A stretch of DNA of 64,000 nt from contig JAFRRD010000036.1 of assembly GCA_017428265.1 (NCBI GenBank), positions 1 through 64,000 of the forward strand. The letters are read 5' to 3'. Position 1 is the stretch's first letter; the number at the start of each line of letters is the position of its first letter. The notes under the pieces were generated by a model. That model was given only the letters and a program-made list of their open reading frames with translations, was not told the DNA's origin and ran no database searches. Below are positions 43,437 through 54,513 of the stretch, piece by piece. This DNA comes from Lachnospiraceae bacterium. GTDB taxonomy: Bacteria; Bacillota; Clostridia; Lachnospirales; Lachnospiraceae. The translations under genes and the position numbers were made by a program.

Positions 43437-44720
43437 ATGAGCGACAAACTGCAGGAAATGCTGGATTTCATCCATGAGAGCCCCGTGTGCTTTCAGACGG
43501 CCGAAAATGTGAAAAAGCGGTTGCTGGAGGCGGGCTATACCGAACTGACGGACCTTGACGGCATCAAAGCCGGCGGGAAGTATTTCATGACCCGCAACAA
43601 CTCCGCGGTGATCGCCTTCCGCGTGCCGAAGGGCAAGGTAAAAGGCTTCATCATCTCGGCTGCGCATTCGGATTCTCCCTGCCTGAAGATCCGCAACAAG
43701 GCGGAACTTGACGGGCTGTATGTGCGGCTGGACGCCGAGCGCTACGGCGGCATGATCAATGCGAGCTGGGTGGACCGCCCTTTATGCGTTGCCGGCCGCG
43801 TGATGGCCCGCACGAAGAAGGGCGTGGCCGTCCGCCTGGTCGATCTGAAGAAAGACATGGCCGTGATCCCGAACGTCGCGATCCACATGAACCGCGGAAT
43901 GAATGACTCGGTCAAATATGACCCGGCCCGGGATCTCGTCGCGGTCTACGGCGAAGCGGCCAACAAGGGGAAATTCTACGAAGAGATCGCTGAAGCTGCC
44001 GGCTGCAAAGCGGAGGATATCATCAGTTCCGACCTGTATCTCTACAACAATCAGCCCGGCACGGTCTGGGGCCCGGCCGGCGAATATGTTTCCTCGCCGC
44101 GTCTGGACGACCTCGCCTGCGTCTTTGCCTGCACGGAAGCCTTCCTGACGGCAAAAAAGACCGACCGCATTCCCGTGCTCTGCGTTTTTGACAACGAGGA
44201 GATCGGCTCCGGCACCAAGCAGGGCGCCGCTTCCGACTTCCTGCCGCGCATCCTTCTGGGTATCAGCCGCGGCCTCGGCCTTTCCGAGAACGCCCATTAC
44301 GCGCTGCTCGACAATTCCTTCTTCCTGTCCTGCGATAACGGCCACGCCAAGCACCCGAACCATCCGGAAATGGCCGATACGAACGAATACCCGGTCCTGA
44401 ATGGCGGCATCGTGATCAAGCATTCGCCCCGCTACGCGACCGACAGCGTGTCCTGCGCAGTCTTTACCGAGATCTGCACCCGTGCGGGTGTGAAGCTCCA
44501 GAGTTATGCGAACCGGCCCGACATTGCGGGCGGCGGCACGCTCGGCCTGATCGCGGACACCAAGACCCCGGTCTTTACGGTCGACATCGGCATTGCCCAG
44601 CTGGCTATGCATTCCTGCTTCGAAACGATGGGCAGCCGCGACCTGGAGAATTTCATCCTCGGCGTCAAGGCGGCTTACGAAGCGAAACCCGATTTTTCAT
44701 CCGAAGGAGTCGATTTCTAA
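43437..44720 (+). CDS. M18-family aminopeptidase
   Basis: A 427-residue metallopeptidase of the aspartyl/cysteinyl aminopeptidase family. The dizinc site residues occur in SAAHSDSPCLKIR, SPRLDDLACVFAC, FDNEEIGSGTKQGA and the C-terminal AMHSCFETMG. It removes N-terminal residues, with acidic ones preferred in relatives, in the cytoplasm. AAAGAGGAG precedes the ATG. It sits between mutS and mutL, an unusual insertion in this repair block, and its stop abuts the mutL start with no gap. Confidence 0.93.
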   Translation: MSDKLQEMLDFIHESPVCFQTAENVKKRLLEAGYTELTDLDGIKAGGKYFMTRNNSAVIAFRVPKGKVKGFIISAAHSDSPCLKIRNKAELDGLYVRLDAERYGGMINASWVDRPLCVAGRVMARTKKGVAVRLVDLKKDMAVIPNVAIHMNRGMNDSVKYDPARDLVAVYGEAANKGKFYEEIAEAAGCKAEDIISSDLYLYNNQPGTVWGPAGEYVSSPRLDDLACVFACTEAFLTAKKTDRIPVLCVFDNEEIGSGTKQGAASDFLPRILLGISRGLGLSENAHYALLDNSFFLSCDNGHAKHPNHPEMADTNEYPVLNGGIVIKHSPRYATDSVSCAVFTEICTRAGVKLQSYANRPDIAGGGTLGLIADTKTPVFTVDIGIAQLAMHSCFETMGSRDLENFILGVKAAYEAKPDFSSEGVDF

Positions 44721-46745
44721 ATGGCAAAGATCCATGTACTGGATGATCAGACGATAGACCAGATCGCAGCCGGCGAAGTGATCGAACGGCCGGTCTCGGT
44801 CGTCAAGGAACTGGTCGAAAATTCGCTGGACGCGGGGGCGACGGCCGTTGAGGTCGAGATCCGCGGCGGCGGGATCGAACTGATCCGCGTGAGCGACAAC
44901 GGCTGCGGCATTCCCGCGGAGGAAGTGCCGACGGCCTTTGCGCGGCATGCGACCAGCAAGATCACGGATGCCGAAGACCTGTTTGCCCTGCATTCGCTGG
45001 GCTTCCGCGGTGAGGCGCTTTCGAGCATCGCTTCGGTTGCGCGCGTCGAACTGATCACGAAGACAGCGGAAGAGGAAGCAGGCTGCCGCTACATTATCGA
45101 GGGCGGCACCGTGCTGAGCGAGGAGGCGGCTCCGGCGCCTGTCGGGACCACCTTCATCGTGCGAGATCTCTTCTTCAATACGCCCGTGCGGCGGAAATTC
45201 CTGAAGTCCGCGCAGACCGAGACCTCCTACGTTGCGACGCTGATGGAGCAGCTCTGCCTTTCCCGGGCCGGCGTTTCCATGAGCCTCGTCGCCGACGGAC
45301 GGACAAAGCTGCGGATCGGCGGTTCCTATCAGATGAAGGACGTCCTGTTCACGCTTTACGGCCGCGAAACGGCGGAAATGATGCGTCCGCTGGACTACGA
45401 GGAGAAGGGCATCCGCGTCTTCGGCTACATCGGCCTGCCGACCCTGTGCCGCGGCAACCGCAGCATGGAACTGACCTTCGTGAACGGCCGCTTCATCAAG
45501 AGCCCGCTGCTCATGCGCGCGATCGAACAGGCCTACCACGGGCTGACGATGCAGCACAAATTCCCCGTCGCCGTGCTCCAGATCAGCATGGACGCCTCCC
45601 TGCTGGACGTGAACGTCCATCCGACGAAGATGGAAGTGCGTTTCCGGCAGGAAAAGGAGATCTTCGACGTGGTCTACCACGCGATCCGGGAAACGCTCTT
45701 TGCAAAGGATCTGATCCCCGAAGTGAAGGCGGAGGAGAAGCCGGAAAAGAAGGCGGAAATGCCTGTGCCGCCCGAAGGGGCAGGAAAGCCCGGGACTGCC
45801 GCAGCGCCTGAAACGGCGAAAAAGGCCGATAAAGCGTCTCAGACAGAGAATCAGGCGCCTGCCCCCGAAAAACCCGTTCCTGACGAAATGAGCGGCCTTG
45901 TGAAGGCAAAGGAACGCGTGATGGATGAAGCGGAACGCGCGGCTGGGACCCCGGACGCTGCTGCGGTAAAACCTTTTGCCGCAGAGATCCCCGTTCCGGC
46001 TGAACACCGTGCAGCGGAACCGATCCGCGACGACCGGAGTGCCTACCGGGAAGAAAAGGACCGGCGCCTGCTGGAGCAACTTCTGCGCGAAGAGATCGAA
46101 TATCCTGCCAAAGGCGGATCCGCCGCCGGCAGAGAGGAAGCCCGCATCGTGGCTCCCACGCAGAAGGCTGAGGATTTCCGCCTGATCGGCCAGGTCTTCG
46201 AGACCTACTGGCTGATGGAATATAAGGGCTGGCTCCTGATCGCCGACCAGCACGCCGTGCACGAGAAGATCCTGTTCGAGCGGACCATGAAGTCACTTGA
46301 AACCAGGACCGTGACCGTGCAGCAGCTCCTGCCGCCCATGCTCCTGACCCTGAACGCCGCGCAGCAGCTGACTTATTCGCAGTACGCGGACAGCTTTGCG
46401 AAGCTCGGCTTTGAGATCGAAGCCCTCGGCGGACGCGAGATCGCCGTGAGCGGCATCCCGGACAACCTGTTCGGCCTGGACCAGCAGAGCCTTTTCCTGG
46501 AAATGCTGGACGAACTGGCCGATGACCGTTCCCGTACGCCAAACCGGACGCTCGAAGCGAAGGTCGCGATGATGAGCTGCAAGGCTGCAGTCAAAGGCAA
46601 CCAGAAACTGTCCTTTGCCGAGGCCGAAGCCCTGCTGAAAGAACTGCTGACGCTGGACAATCCCTATGCCTGCCCGCACGGCCGGCCGACGATGATCCGC
46701 TTCAGCGAGACCGAACTGGAGAAGAAATTCAAGAGGATCGTATGA
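44721..46745 (+). CDS. mutL: DNA mismatch repair protein MutL
   Basis: A 674-residue GHKL ATPase: IAAGEVIERPVSVVKELVENSLDAGA, VSDNGCGIP, RHATSKI, LGFRGEALSSIASV. A low-complexity Glu/Pro/Ala linker covers about 338-470. The C-terminal domain has the endonuclease motif DQHAVHEKILFE (D509) and the later CPHGRPTMIRF, so the protein can nick DNA as in organisms without MutH. No RBS gap: the ATG follows the peptidase stop directly, with GAAGGAG inside the end of that gene. It overlaps miaA by 4 bp. Confidence 0.96.
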   Translation: MAKIHVLDDQTIDQIAAGEVIERPVSVVKELVENSLDAGATAVEVEIRGGGIELIRVSDNGCGIPAEEVPTAFARHATSKITDAEDLFALHSLGFRGEALSSIASVARVELITKTAEEEAGCRYIIEGGTVLSEEAAPAPVGTTFIVRDLFFNTPVRRKFLKSAQTETSYVATLMEQLCLSRAGVSMSLVADGRTKLRIGGSYQMKDVLFTLYGRETAEMMRPLDYEEKGIRVFGYIGLPTLCRGNRSMELTFVNGRFIKSPLLMRAIEQAYHGLTMQHKFPVAVLQISMDASLLDVNVHPTKMEVRFRQEKEIFDVVYHAIRETLFAKDLIPEVKAEEKPEKKAEMPVPPEGAGKPGTAAAPETAKKADKASQTENQAPAPEKPVPDEMSGLVKAKERVMDEAERAAGTPDAAAVKPFAAEIPVPAEHRAAEPIRDDRSAYREEKDRRLLEQLLREEIEYPAKGGSAAGREEARIVAPTQKAEDFRLIGQVFETYWLMEYKGWLLIADQHAVHEKILFERTMKSLETRTVTVQQLLPPMLLTLNAAQQLTYSQYADSFAKLGFEIEALGGREIAVSGIPDNLFGLDQQSLFLEMLDELADDRSRTPNRTLEAKVAMMSCKAAVKGNQKLSFAEAEALLKELLTLDNPYACPHGRPTMIRFSETELEKKFKRIV

Positions 46746-47689
46746 TGAAAAAGCCCCTGGTGATCCTGACCGGCCCGACGGCGGCCGGAAAAACTGCGCT
46801 TTCCCTCGCCCTGGCTGAAGCAGCCGGCGGCGAGATCATCAGCGCGGATTCCATGCAGGTCTACCGGGGAATGGATATCGGGAGTGCGAAGCTTTCGGAG
46901 AAAGACAGACGCGGCATCCTGCACCATCTGCTGGACGTGAAGGACCCGTCGGAAAGCTTTGACGTCACGGAATTCGTCCGCCTGGCCGGGGAGGCGGGGG
47001 AAGGCATCTATGCTAGAGGCCATCTGCCGATCCTGGTCGGCGGGACGGGCTTTTACCTGCAGGCCTTCCTGAAAGGGCTGAACTTCGAGGAAGGCGATCC
47101 CGACACCGCGCTCCGGGACGAACTGAACGCGCTGGCGGAGAGGAAAGGAAGAGACGCTGTCTACGCCTTGCTGCAGGCGGAAGATCCTGAAGCTGCGGCT
47201 GTGCTCCATCCGAACAACTTAAAGCGTGTCATCCGCGCGATCGAATACCGCCGCCTGACCGGCCGCTCGATCAGCGAGGCCAATAAGGAACAGCAGGAGA
47301 CGGACTCCCCGTACAACTTTGCCTATTTCGTGCTGACACTGCCGCGGGAACAGCTCTACGCCCGCATCGATCGGCGTGTGGACGAGATGTTCGACGAAGG
47401 CCTCGTTGATGAGGTGATCCGGCTGCGGGAGAGCGGCCTGGACAGCGGCTCGACCGCCCTGCAGGCGATCGGCTACAAGGAAGTCATCGACGCCCTGGAC
47501 GGCCGCTGCACGATGGATGAGGCCCGCGATGCCGTGAAACTCGGCACCCGCCATTATGCGAAACGGCAGCTCACCTGGTTTCGCCGGGAGAAGGATGTCA
47601 TCTGGCTGGACAAGAGCCGTTTTGCGGACGACGCTGCCATTCTGGCGGAAATGCTCCGCATCCTTCGCGAAAAGGAAATATTGCCCTGA
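46742..47689 (+). CDS. miaA: tRNA dimethylallyltransferase
   Basis: A 315-residue enzyme that adds the isopentenyl group to A37 of tRNA, the substrate step before MiaB. The P-loop is ILTGPTAAGKTALS, followed by GEIISADSMQVYRGMDIGSAK, HHLLDVKDP, LVGGTGFYLQAF and the ALQAIGYKEV segment. Two Met codons start it; the first overlaps the mutL stop (ATGATGA). It is the last gene of the block. Confidence 0.96.
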   Translation: MMKKPLVILTGPTAAGKTALSLALAEAAGGEIISADSMQVYRGMDIGSAKLSEKDRRGILHHLLDVKDPSESFDVTEFVRLAGEAGEGIYARGHLPILVGGTGFYLQAFLKGLNFEEGDPDTALRDELNALAERKGRDAVYALLQAEDPEAAAVLHPNNLKRVIRAIEYRRLTGRSISEANKEQQETDSPYNFAYFVLTLPREQLYARIDRRVDEMFDEGLVDEVIRLRESGLDSGSTALQAIGYKEVIDALDGRCTMDEARDAVKLGTRHYAKRQLTWFRREKDVIWLDKSRFADDAAILAEMLRILREKEILP

Positions 47690-47748
47690 AAAGCGTTGAT
47701 TTTCCCGCGAAAAACGGCAAAAAAACGTGATTTCGGCGCAAAAACCGC

Positions 47749-47777
47749 TTGACAATGCGGTTTGCGAGATGTAATCT
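47749..47777 (+). promoter_or_regulatory. SigmaA promoter of rplU-rpmA
   Basis: Perfect TTGACA (47749-47754), a 17-bp spacer and TAATCT (47772-47777). Confidence 0.8.
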
Positions 47778-47782
47778 ATTAA

Positions 47783-47860
47783 GGCTTGCGGCAAGCCGCA
47801 ATACCGCACGGCGGGGTTTGAAGCGCCATACGGCCACCGAAACCGGCGAGAATAGAATCA
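47783..47860 (+). ncRNA. Probable structured 5' leader of rplU (L21-leader type)
   Basis: About 90 nt separate the transcription start from rplU. They hold a stem GGCTTG/CAAGCC (47783-47788/47792-47797) and further GC-rich segments able to pair before the conserved-looking CGAAACCGGCGAGAATAG. Ribosomal L21 leaders are a known family in Bacillota; assignment here rests on position and hairpins only. Confidence 0.45.
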
Positions 47861-47872
47861 AGGAGGGGAACT

Positions 47873-48181
47873 ATGTACGCAATTATTGCCAATGGTGGTA
47901 AGCAGTACAAGGTGCAGGAAGGCGACCTGCTCCGCGTTGAGAAGATCGACGTGGCGGAAGGCGATTCCTACGTATTTGATCAGGTCCTCGCGTTAAGCGA
48001 CGGCGAGATGGTGGTCGGCAATCCGACGGTGGACGGTGCCAGCGTGAAGGCGACCTGCACGAAGCAGGGCAAGGGCCGCAAGGTCATCGTTTACAAGTAC
48101 AAAGCCAAATCCGGCTATCACAAGAAACAGGGTCACCGTCAGCTCTTCACCGAATTCAAGGTCGATGAGATCGTTCGCTGA
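47873..48181 (+). CDS. rplU: 50S ribosomal protein L21
   Basis: A 102-residue ribosomal protein beginning MYAIIANGGKQYKVQEGD and ending with YKAKSGYHKKQGHRQ and LFTEFKVDEI, as in bacterial L21. AAGGAGGGG precedes the ATG. In most Bacillota the next gene is prp (ysxB), but here rpmA follows after 26 bp. Confidence 0.97.
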   Translation: MYAIIANGGKQYKVQEGDLLRVEKIDVAEGDSYVFDQVLALSDGEMVVGNPTVDGASVKATCTKQGKGRKVIVYKYKAKSGYHKKQGHRQLFTEFKVDEIVR

Positions 48182-48207
48182 TCGCGTAAAAGACAGGAGG
48201 AAACATC

Positions 48208-48489
48208 ATGGCTCATAAAAAAGGCGTAGGCTCTACTAAAAACGGAAGAGATTCAGAGGCGAAGCGTCTTGGCGCGAAGCGTGCGGACGGACAGTTTGTC
48301 CTGGCCGGCAATATCCTTTACCGTCAGCGCGGAACCAAGATCCACCCCGGTGAAAATGTCGGCCGCGGCGGCGACGACACTCTGTTTGCCCTGGTAGACG
48401 GCGTGGTTCGTTTCGAACGTCTCGGCAAGGACCGCAAACAGGTCTCGGTGTATCCGAGGGAAGAAAAGGTTGCGGAAACTGCGGAGTGA
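48208..48489 (+). CDS. rpmA: 50S ribosomal protein L27
   Basis: A 93-residue L27. It begins directly with [20 protein letters not shown], the mature form that reaches the peptidyl-transferase centre; the cleavable N-terminal extension (with a Phe-Phe site processed by Prp) usual in Bacilli and many Clostridia is missing, and so is prp between rplU and rpmA. The C-terminus is slightly extended ([12 protein letters not shown]). ACAGGAGG precedes the ATG. Confidence 0.97.
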   Translation: MAHKKGVGSTKNGRDSEAKRLGAKRADGQFVLAGNILYRQRGTKIHPGENVGRGGDDTLFALVDGVVRFERLGKDRKQVSVYPREEKVAETAE

Positions 48490-48502
48490 TCTGATCCCTG
48501 AT

Positions 48503-49884
<1,382 letters not shown>

Positions 49885-49893
49885 GACCGACAG

Positions 49894-50640
49894 ATGGAGC
49901 ATCAGCTTTTGCGAACCGAAATGCTTCTGGGCCGGGAATGCCTGGAGCGCCTGAAAAGCTGCCGGGTGGCCGTTTTCGGCCTCGGCGGCGTGGGCGGCTA
50001 TGCCGCGGAAGCGCTGGCGCGCAGCGGGATCGGGGCTCTGGACCTGATCGATCCGGACCGGATCGCCCTGACGAACCTGAACCGGCAGATCCTGGCCCTT
50101 CATTCGACAATCGGACAGTACAAGACGGAAGCGGCCGAGGCGAGGATACATGACATCGCGCCGGACTGCAGCGTCCGCACTTACAACATGTTTTTCCTGC
50201 CGGATACGGCGGACAGCCTTGATTTTTCGGCATACGACTATGTGATCGATGCCGTCGATACCGTGACCGGAAAGCTTGCGATCGTCCAAAAGGCGCAGGA
50301 AGCCGGCGTTCCCGTCATCTCGGTCATGGGGACAGGCAACAAGCTGGATCCGTCGAAGCTGCACGCTGCGGACCTTTACGAGACGGAGGTCTGTCCGCTG
50401 GCCCGCGTCATGCGCAGGGAGTGCAGAAAACGCGGGATCGAAAGCCTGCGCGTCGTTTATTCGACGGAAGAACCGGTCCGGCCGGAAAAGGATCCGGATG
50501 CTGACGGCGAAAAGCGGCCGGAAAGTTCCGTCCCCGAAAAGCGTCAGAAGGATGTGCCTGGCTCTTCGGCCTTCGTTCCCGCGGCTGCCGGCATGATCGC
50601 CGCTGCGGAAGCCGTCCGCACGCTCTGCGGCAGGCAATAA
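49894..50640 (+). CDS. tcdA: tRNA threonylcarbamoyladenosine dehydratase
   Basis: A 248-residue ThiF/E1-like enzyme. The ATP-binding segment is VAVFGLGGVGGYAAEALARSG, followed by LIDPDRIALTNLNRQ and a YVIDAVDTVTGKL strand, as in TcdA (CsdL), which cyclises t6A37 to ct6A. VISVMGTGNKLDP and CPLARVMRRECRKRGI complete the family pattern. It starts 9 bp after obgE, so the two are co-transcribed. Confidence 0.88.
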   Translation: MEHQLLRTEMLLGRECLERLKSCRVAVFGLGGVGGYAAEALARSGIGALDLIDPDRIALTNLNRQILALHSTIGQYKTEAAEARIHDIAPDCSVRTYNMFFLPDTADSLDFSAYDYVIDAVDTVTGKLAIVQKAQEAGVPVISVMGTGNKLDPSKLHAADLYETEVCPLARVMRRECRKRGIESLRVVYSTEEPVRPEKDPDADGEKRPESSVPEKRQKDVPGSSAFVPAAAGMIAAAEAVRTLCGRQ

Positions 50641-50674
50641 CGCTGTCATTAACCTGCTGTTGCCGAAAAAAGAC

Positions 50675-50703
50675 TTGCATATCACCCCTTACGGGGCTAA
50701 AAT
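50675..50703 (+). promoter_or_regulatory. SigmaA promoter of gltX
   Basis: TTGCAT (50675-50680), a 17-bp spacer and TAAAAT (50698-50703), 32 bp before gltX. The spacer contains a small CCCC-TTA-GGGG inverted repeat (50685-50696). Confidence 0.65.
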
Positions 50704-50735
50704 ATAAGACAAATTTTGATTGATGGAGATGCACT

Positions 50736-52187
50736 ATGACACGCATTCGTACCAGATATGCACCCAGCCCCACCGGGCGCATGCATGTAGGAAACTTAAG
50801 GACTGCTCTTTATGCCTACCTTATCGCCAAGCACGAGGGCGGCGATTATCTGCTGCGCATTGAGGATACCGACCAGGAACGCCAGGTAGAAGGCGCCGTG
50901 GAGATCATCAACCGCACGCTCGAGAAGACCGGCCTCATTCACGACGAGGGACCGGACAAGGACGGCGGCGTGGGCCCTTATGTACAGAGTGAACGCGTGA
51001 AGGCCGGCATCTATATGAAATACGCGAAGATCCTGATCGAAAAAGGTGAAGCGTATTACTGCTTCTGCGACAAGGAGCGACTGGAATCCCTGAAGCAGGT
51101 GATCGACGGCAAGGAGATCGTGGTCTACGATAAACACTGCCTGCACCTGCCGAAAGAGGAGATCGAGGCCAATCTTGCCGCGGGCAAACCTTTCGTGATC
51201 CGCCAGAATATCCCCCATGAAGGCACGACCACCTTTACTGACGCACTTTACGGCGACATTACGGTCAACAATGCCGAGCTGGACGACATGATCCTGATCA
51301 AGTCCGACGGCTTCCCGACCTACAACTTCGCCAACGTGGTCGATGACCATCTGATGGGCATCACCCATGTGGTGCGCGGCAACGAGTATCTTTCTTCGGC
51401 CCCCAAGTACACGCGTCTGTACAATGCCTTCGGCTGGGAGGAACCGGAGTACGTCCACTGCCCCCTGATCACGGATGAGGAGCATCGGAAACTTTCCAAG
51501 CGCAGCGGCCATTCTTCGTATGAAGATCTGATCGAACTCGGCTTCGTGGATGAAGCCGTGGTCAACTATGTGGCCCTGCTCGGCTGGAGCCCGGAGGACA
51601 ATCAGGAGATCTTCTCCCTGGAAGAGCTCGTGAAAAAGTTCGATTACCACAAGATCAACAAGTCCCCGGCGGTCTTTGACATGGCCAAGCTCCGCTGGAT
51701 GAACAGCGAATACATCAAGAAGATGGATCCCGAGAAGTATTATGAGCGCGCGATCCCCGAAGTGAAGAAGGTCATCACGAAGCCGCTCGATCTCAGGAAG
51801 ATCGCCGACCTCATGAAGACCCGCATCGAGGTCTTCCCGGACATCACCGGCCCCATCGCTTTCTTCGAGGAACTGCCGGACTACGATCCCGCCATCTATA
51901 CGCACAAGAAAATGAAGACCGACAGCGCGATCTCGCTCGCGGTGCTGAAGCAGTATCTGCCGATCCTGGAGGCGCAGGAAGACTGGTCGCTCGAAGGCCT
52001 GCGGGAACTGATCAGCAGGAAGATCGAAGAGTCCGGCGAGAAGGCCGGCAAGATCCTCTGGCCGCTCCGCATCGCGGTCTCCGGCCTTGCGATGACGCCC
52101 GGCGGCGCTTATGAGATCATGGAGATCCTCGGCAAGGAGGAATCCCTCGCCCGCATCCGTAAAGGTATCGAAAAACTGGAATCATAA
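50736..52187 (+). CDS. gltX: Glutamate-tRNA ligase
   Basis: A 483-residue class I synthetase: [25 protein letters not shown] (HIGH-like HVGN), [27 protein letters not shown] and the KLSKRSGH (KMSKS-like) loop followed by the anticodon-binding helical domain. It charges tRNA-Glu, and in most Bacillota also tRNA-Gln, with glutamate; whether glnS exists elsewhere cannot be seen. GGAGATGC precedes the ATG. Confidence 0.96.
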   Translation: MTRIRTRYAPSPTGRMHVGNLRTALYAYLIAKHEGGDYLLRIEDTDQERQVEGAVEIINRTLEKTGLIHDEGPDKDGGVGPYVQSERVKAGIYMKYAKILIEKGEAYYCFCDKERLESLKQVIDGKEIVVYDKHCLHLPKEEIEANLAAGKPFVIRQNIPHEGTTTFTDALYGDITVNNAELDDMILIKSDGFPTYNFANVVDDHLMGITHVVRGNEYLSSAPKYTRLYNAFGWEEPEYVHCPLITDEEHRKLSKRSGHSSYEDLIELGFVDEAVVNYVALLGWSPEDNQEIFSLEELVKKFDYHKINKSPAVFDMAKLRWMNSEYIKKMDPEKYYERAIPEVKKVITKPLDLRKIADLMKTRIEVFPDITGPIAFFEELPDYDPAIYTHKKMKTDSAISLAVLKQYLPILEAQEDWSLEGLRELISRKIEESGEKAGKILWPLRIAVSGLAMTPGGAYEIMEILGKEESLARIRKGIEKLES

Positions 52188-52190
52188 TTA

Positions 52191-54050
52191 ATGCAACTTG
52201 ATCCGAAGCAGCAGGCAGCCGTCCTGCATGCCAAAGGGCCGGCCATGGTCGTGGCCGGCCCCGGTTCGGGCAAAACAGCGGTGCTGACGTACCGCATAGA
52301 TTATCTGATCAAACAACTGCATATTCCGCCTGAGAAGATCATGGTGATCACGTTTACCAGGGCAGCCGCAGAAGAGATGAAAAGCCGGTTTCAGGCTTTT
52401 TCGCAGGAAGCAGATGCGCCGGTCTTTTTTGCTACGTTTCATGCAGCATTTTATCGGATCTTAAGGCGCGAGGAAGGTCTTTCGGCTGACAGCGTTCTCA
52501 GCGGCGAAGAGAAGCTTTCCTGGCTGCGGGAAATGCTGAAAGAGGAGGAAGAACCCAGGAAAGAGGAAATCCTGCCGGAACTGGCGGCGGAACTGTCCGC
52601 CGTCAAAGCATCGGGAAAGGACCTGTCGCAGTATCAGGCTTCTTCGTGCAGTGCGGAATTGTTCCGGCGGATCTTTGCGGAGTATGAGGAGCGGCTGTGG
52701 ATCAGCGGCCGGGTGGACTTTGAAGACATGCTGGTGCGGACACTGGCGCTTCTCAGGGCAAAGCCGGCGGTGCTCGGCGTGTGGCAGGAACGCTATCCCT
52801 ATATCCTTGTGGATGAATTCCAGGACATCAACGGCCTGCAGTATGAGATCCTGAAGCTGCTGGCTGCCCCGGAAAACAACCTGTTCGTCGTCGGTGACGA
52901 CGACCAGTCGATCTACCGCTTCCGCGGTGCGGCGCCCGATATCATGGGCCGTTTTCCGAAGGACTACCCGGATGCAGCCCGTTATGAACTCTTTGCCTGC
53001 CGGCGCTGCAGCCCGCAGATCCTGAGCGCCTGCGCAAACCTGATCGCACACAACAAAACGCGTTTTTCCAAGCAGCTGTACAGCGCGGCGAGGAGGGGAG
53101 AACCGCCGGAAGTCCTGATGTTCCCGGACAGAAGAGCGGAATATGCATCGCTCTGCAGCCGGATCCGGGACCTGCAAGGGGAAGGTATCCCTTACCGTGA
53201 GATGGCCGTCCTGTGCCGCACCAATTTCGATCTGGCCGGGATCCGCAGCGTTCTGCGGCGGGAAAGGGTCCCCTGCCGGAGCCGCGAAAGCATGCAGGAT
53301 ATCCACACGAGGCCGGAGGCAAGGGATCTGCTGGCTTATCTGGAACTGGCGAACGGAAACCGCAGCCGCAGGCTCTTTCTGCGGATCGCGAACCGGCCGC
53401 TGCGTTATCTTCCGCGAAGCGCTTTTGCGGAGGAAACGGCCGATCCGGGAAAGATCCTTGAAGCCCTGCGCGGGCATCCCCGCCAGCGTGATGCGGCGGA
53501 GGAACTGTTTTACCGGCTTGCCGTCGCCGGCCGGATGAAGCCTTATGCCGCAGTCTCCTATATCCGGAACGAAACGGGTTACGATGCCTGGCTGAGATCG
53601 GAACAGGGGTCGCAGGCTGCCGCAGGGCTGGAGACTCTGGACATCCTGCAGGAAGAAAGCGCCGCTTTCGGCAGTTATGCGGAGTGGAAGGCCTTCATCG
53701 AAGAGACGGGGTCCGGAGAGGGACGTCAGCGGACGGGAAAAAGCGATAAGTTCACGCAGACTTATGCCGCAGGTCTTCCGGAAGAAGCCGAAGATGCCGT
53801 GGAGCTGCTGACGATGCACGGCGCCAAAGGTCTGGAGTACGAAGCCGTATTCCTCCCCGACGTGATCGAAGGCAACATCCCGCACCGCAAATCCCTGACC
53901 GCCGACGCGATGGAAGAAGAGAGGCGGCTCATTTACGTCGCCATGACCAGGGCAAGGCAGCAGCTGTGGATCGGCTGGATCCGCCGCGACAGGGCGGGAA
54001 AGTGCACGCCCTCCCGCTTTTTGAAAGAATTATACGAAAAAGCACCCTGA
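52191..54050 (+). CDS. UvrD/Rep-family superfamily 1A DNA helicase
   Basis: A 619-residue 3'-5' helicase. Motifs in order: Q-motif LDPKQQAAVLH, I/Walker A AGPGSGKTA (22-30), Ia ITFTRAAAEEM, II LVDEFQDIN, III VVGDDDQSIYRFRGA, IV segment RCSPQILSACANLI, V TMHGAKGLEYEAVFLPDV and VI EEERRLIYVAMTRARQQL. It is about 100 residues shorter than PcrA/UvrD, mainly in the 2B and C-terminal parts, and is one of the small paralogues often annotated as ATP-dependent helicase. No clear RBS: the ATG lies 3 bp after gltX, so translation is probably coupled. Confidence 0.9.
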   Translation: MQLDPKQQAAVLHAKGPAMVVAGPGSGKTAVLTYRIDYLIKQLHIPPEKIMVITFTRAAAEEMKSRFQAFSQEADAPVFFATFHAAFYRILRREEGLSADSVLSGEEKLSWLREMLKEEEEPRKEEILPELAAELSAVKASGKDLSQYQASSCSAELFRRIFAEYEERLWISGRVDFEDMLVRTLALLRAKPAVLGVWQERYPYILVDEFQDINGLQYEILKLLAAPENNLFVVGDDDQSIYRFRGAAPDIMGRFPKDYPDAARYELFACRRCSPQILSACANLIAHNKTRFSKQLYSAARRGEPPEVLMFPDRRAEYASLCSRIRDLQGEGIPYREMAVLCRTNFDLAGIRSVLRRERVPCRSRESMQDIHTRPEARDLLAYLELANGNRSRRLFLRIANRPLRYLPRSAFAEETADPGKILEALRGHPRQRDAAEELFYRLAVAGRMKPYAAVSYIRNETGYDAWLRSEQGSQAAAGLETLDILQEESAAFGSYAEWKAFIEETGSGEGRQRTGKSDKFTQTYAAGLPEEAEDAVELLTMHGAKGLEYEAVFLPDVIEGNIPHRKSLTADAMEEERRLIYVAMTRARQQLWIGWIRRDRAGKCTPSRFLKELYEKAP

Positions 54051-54075
54051 ACCTTGCGGAACAGGGTGCTTTTTT
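54041..54075. terminator. Bidirectional terminator overlapping the helicase stop codon
   Basis: AGCACCCTG (54041-54049) pairs with CAGGGTGCT (54062-54070) followed by TTTTT; on the minus strand TTTTTCG follows. The helicase stop codon lies in the left arm. Confidence 0.88.
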
Positions 54076-54105
54076 GATGCACTGCGGCGCGGACGCCGGA
54101 ACACA

Positions 54106-54417
54106 TCAGAGCTCTTCGAAATCCTCTTCGTCGCAGACTTCGTCGTAGCGGTCGCAGACGGCTTCGAATTCGTCGTCATCTTCGATGTCGCTCAGGATCG
54201 GGTTGCCGTCTTCATCTTCGGTATAGGCGTAAAGATAGACATCGGCTTCCTCGTCATCGGCCTGGGCAACGGGCAGAAGAGCGATATACTGCTTGTCATC
54301 CATCGGGAAGATGGTCAGAACGATGCAGTCCTCTTCCGTGCCGTCTTCCATTTCCAGAGTCAGTACAAGATCTTCTCCTTCATCGATTTCTTCGTCGAAC
54401 ACTTTGTTTTCGTCCAT
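54106..54417 (-). CDS. DUF1292-family acidic protein
   Basis: A 103-residue very acidic protein (more than a third Asp/Glu): LVLTLEMEDGTEEDCIVLTIFPMDDKQYIAL is the DUF1292/YrzB core, with VYLYAYTEDEDGNPIL next. This family is widespread in Bacillota, often near yrvK-type RNase H-like and hypothetical genes, with no established function. The start is taken as the second Met (54417), because AGGAGG touches the first ATG (54423) with no spacer and lies 6 nt from the second. Confidence 0.85.
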   Translation of the reverse strand: MDENKVFDEEIDEGEDLVLTLEMEDGTEEDCIVLTIFPMDDKQYIALLPVAQADDEEADVYLYAYTEDEDGNPILSDIEDDDEFEAVCDRYDEVCDEEDFEEL

Positions 54418-54513
54418 GGTCATCCTCCTGTACGGTTTTCGTAAATGGTCGTGTATCTATTTATACACATTTTTCCAAAGCTTGCAAGCGTTTTCTGTAC
54501 AAAGCGGGCTGCT

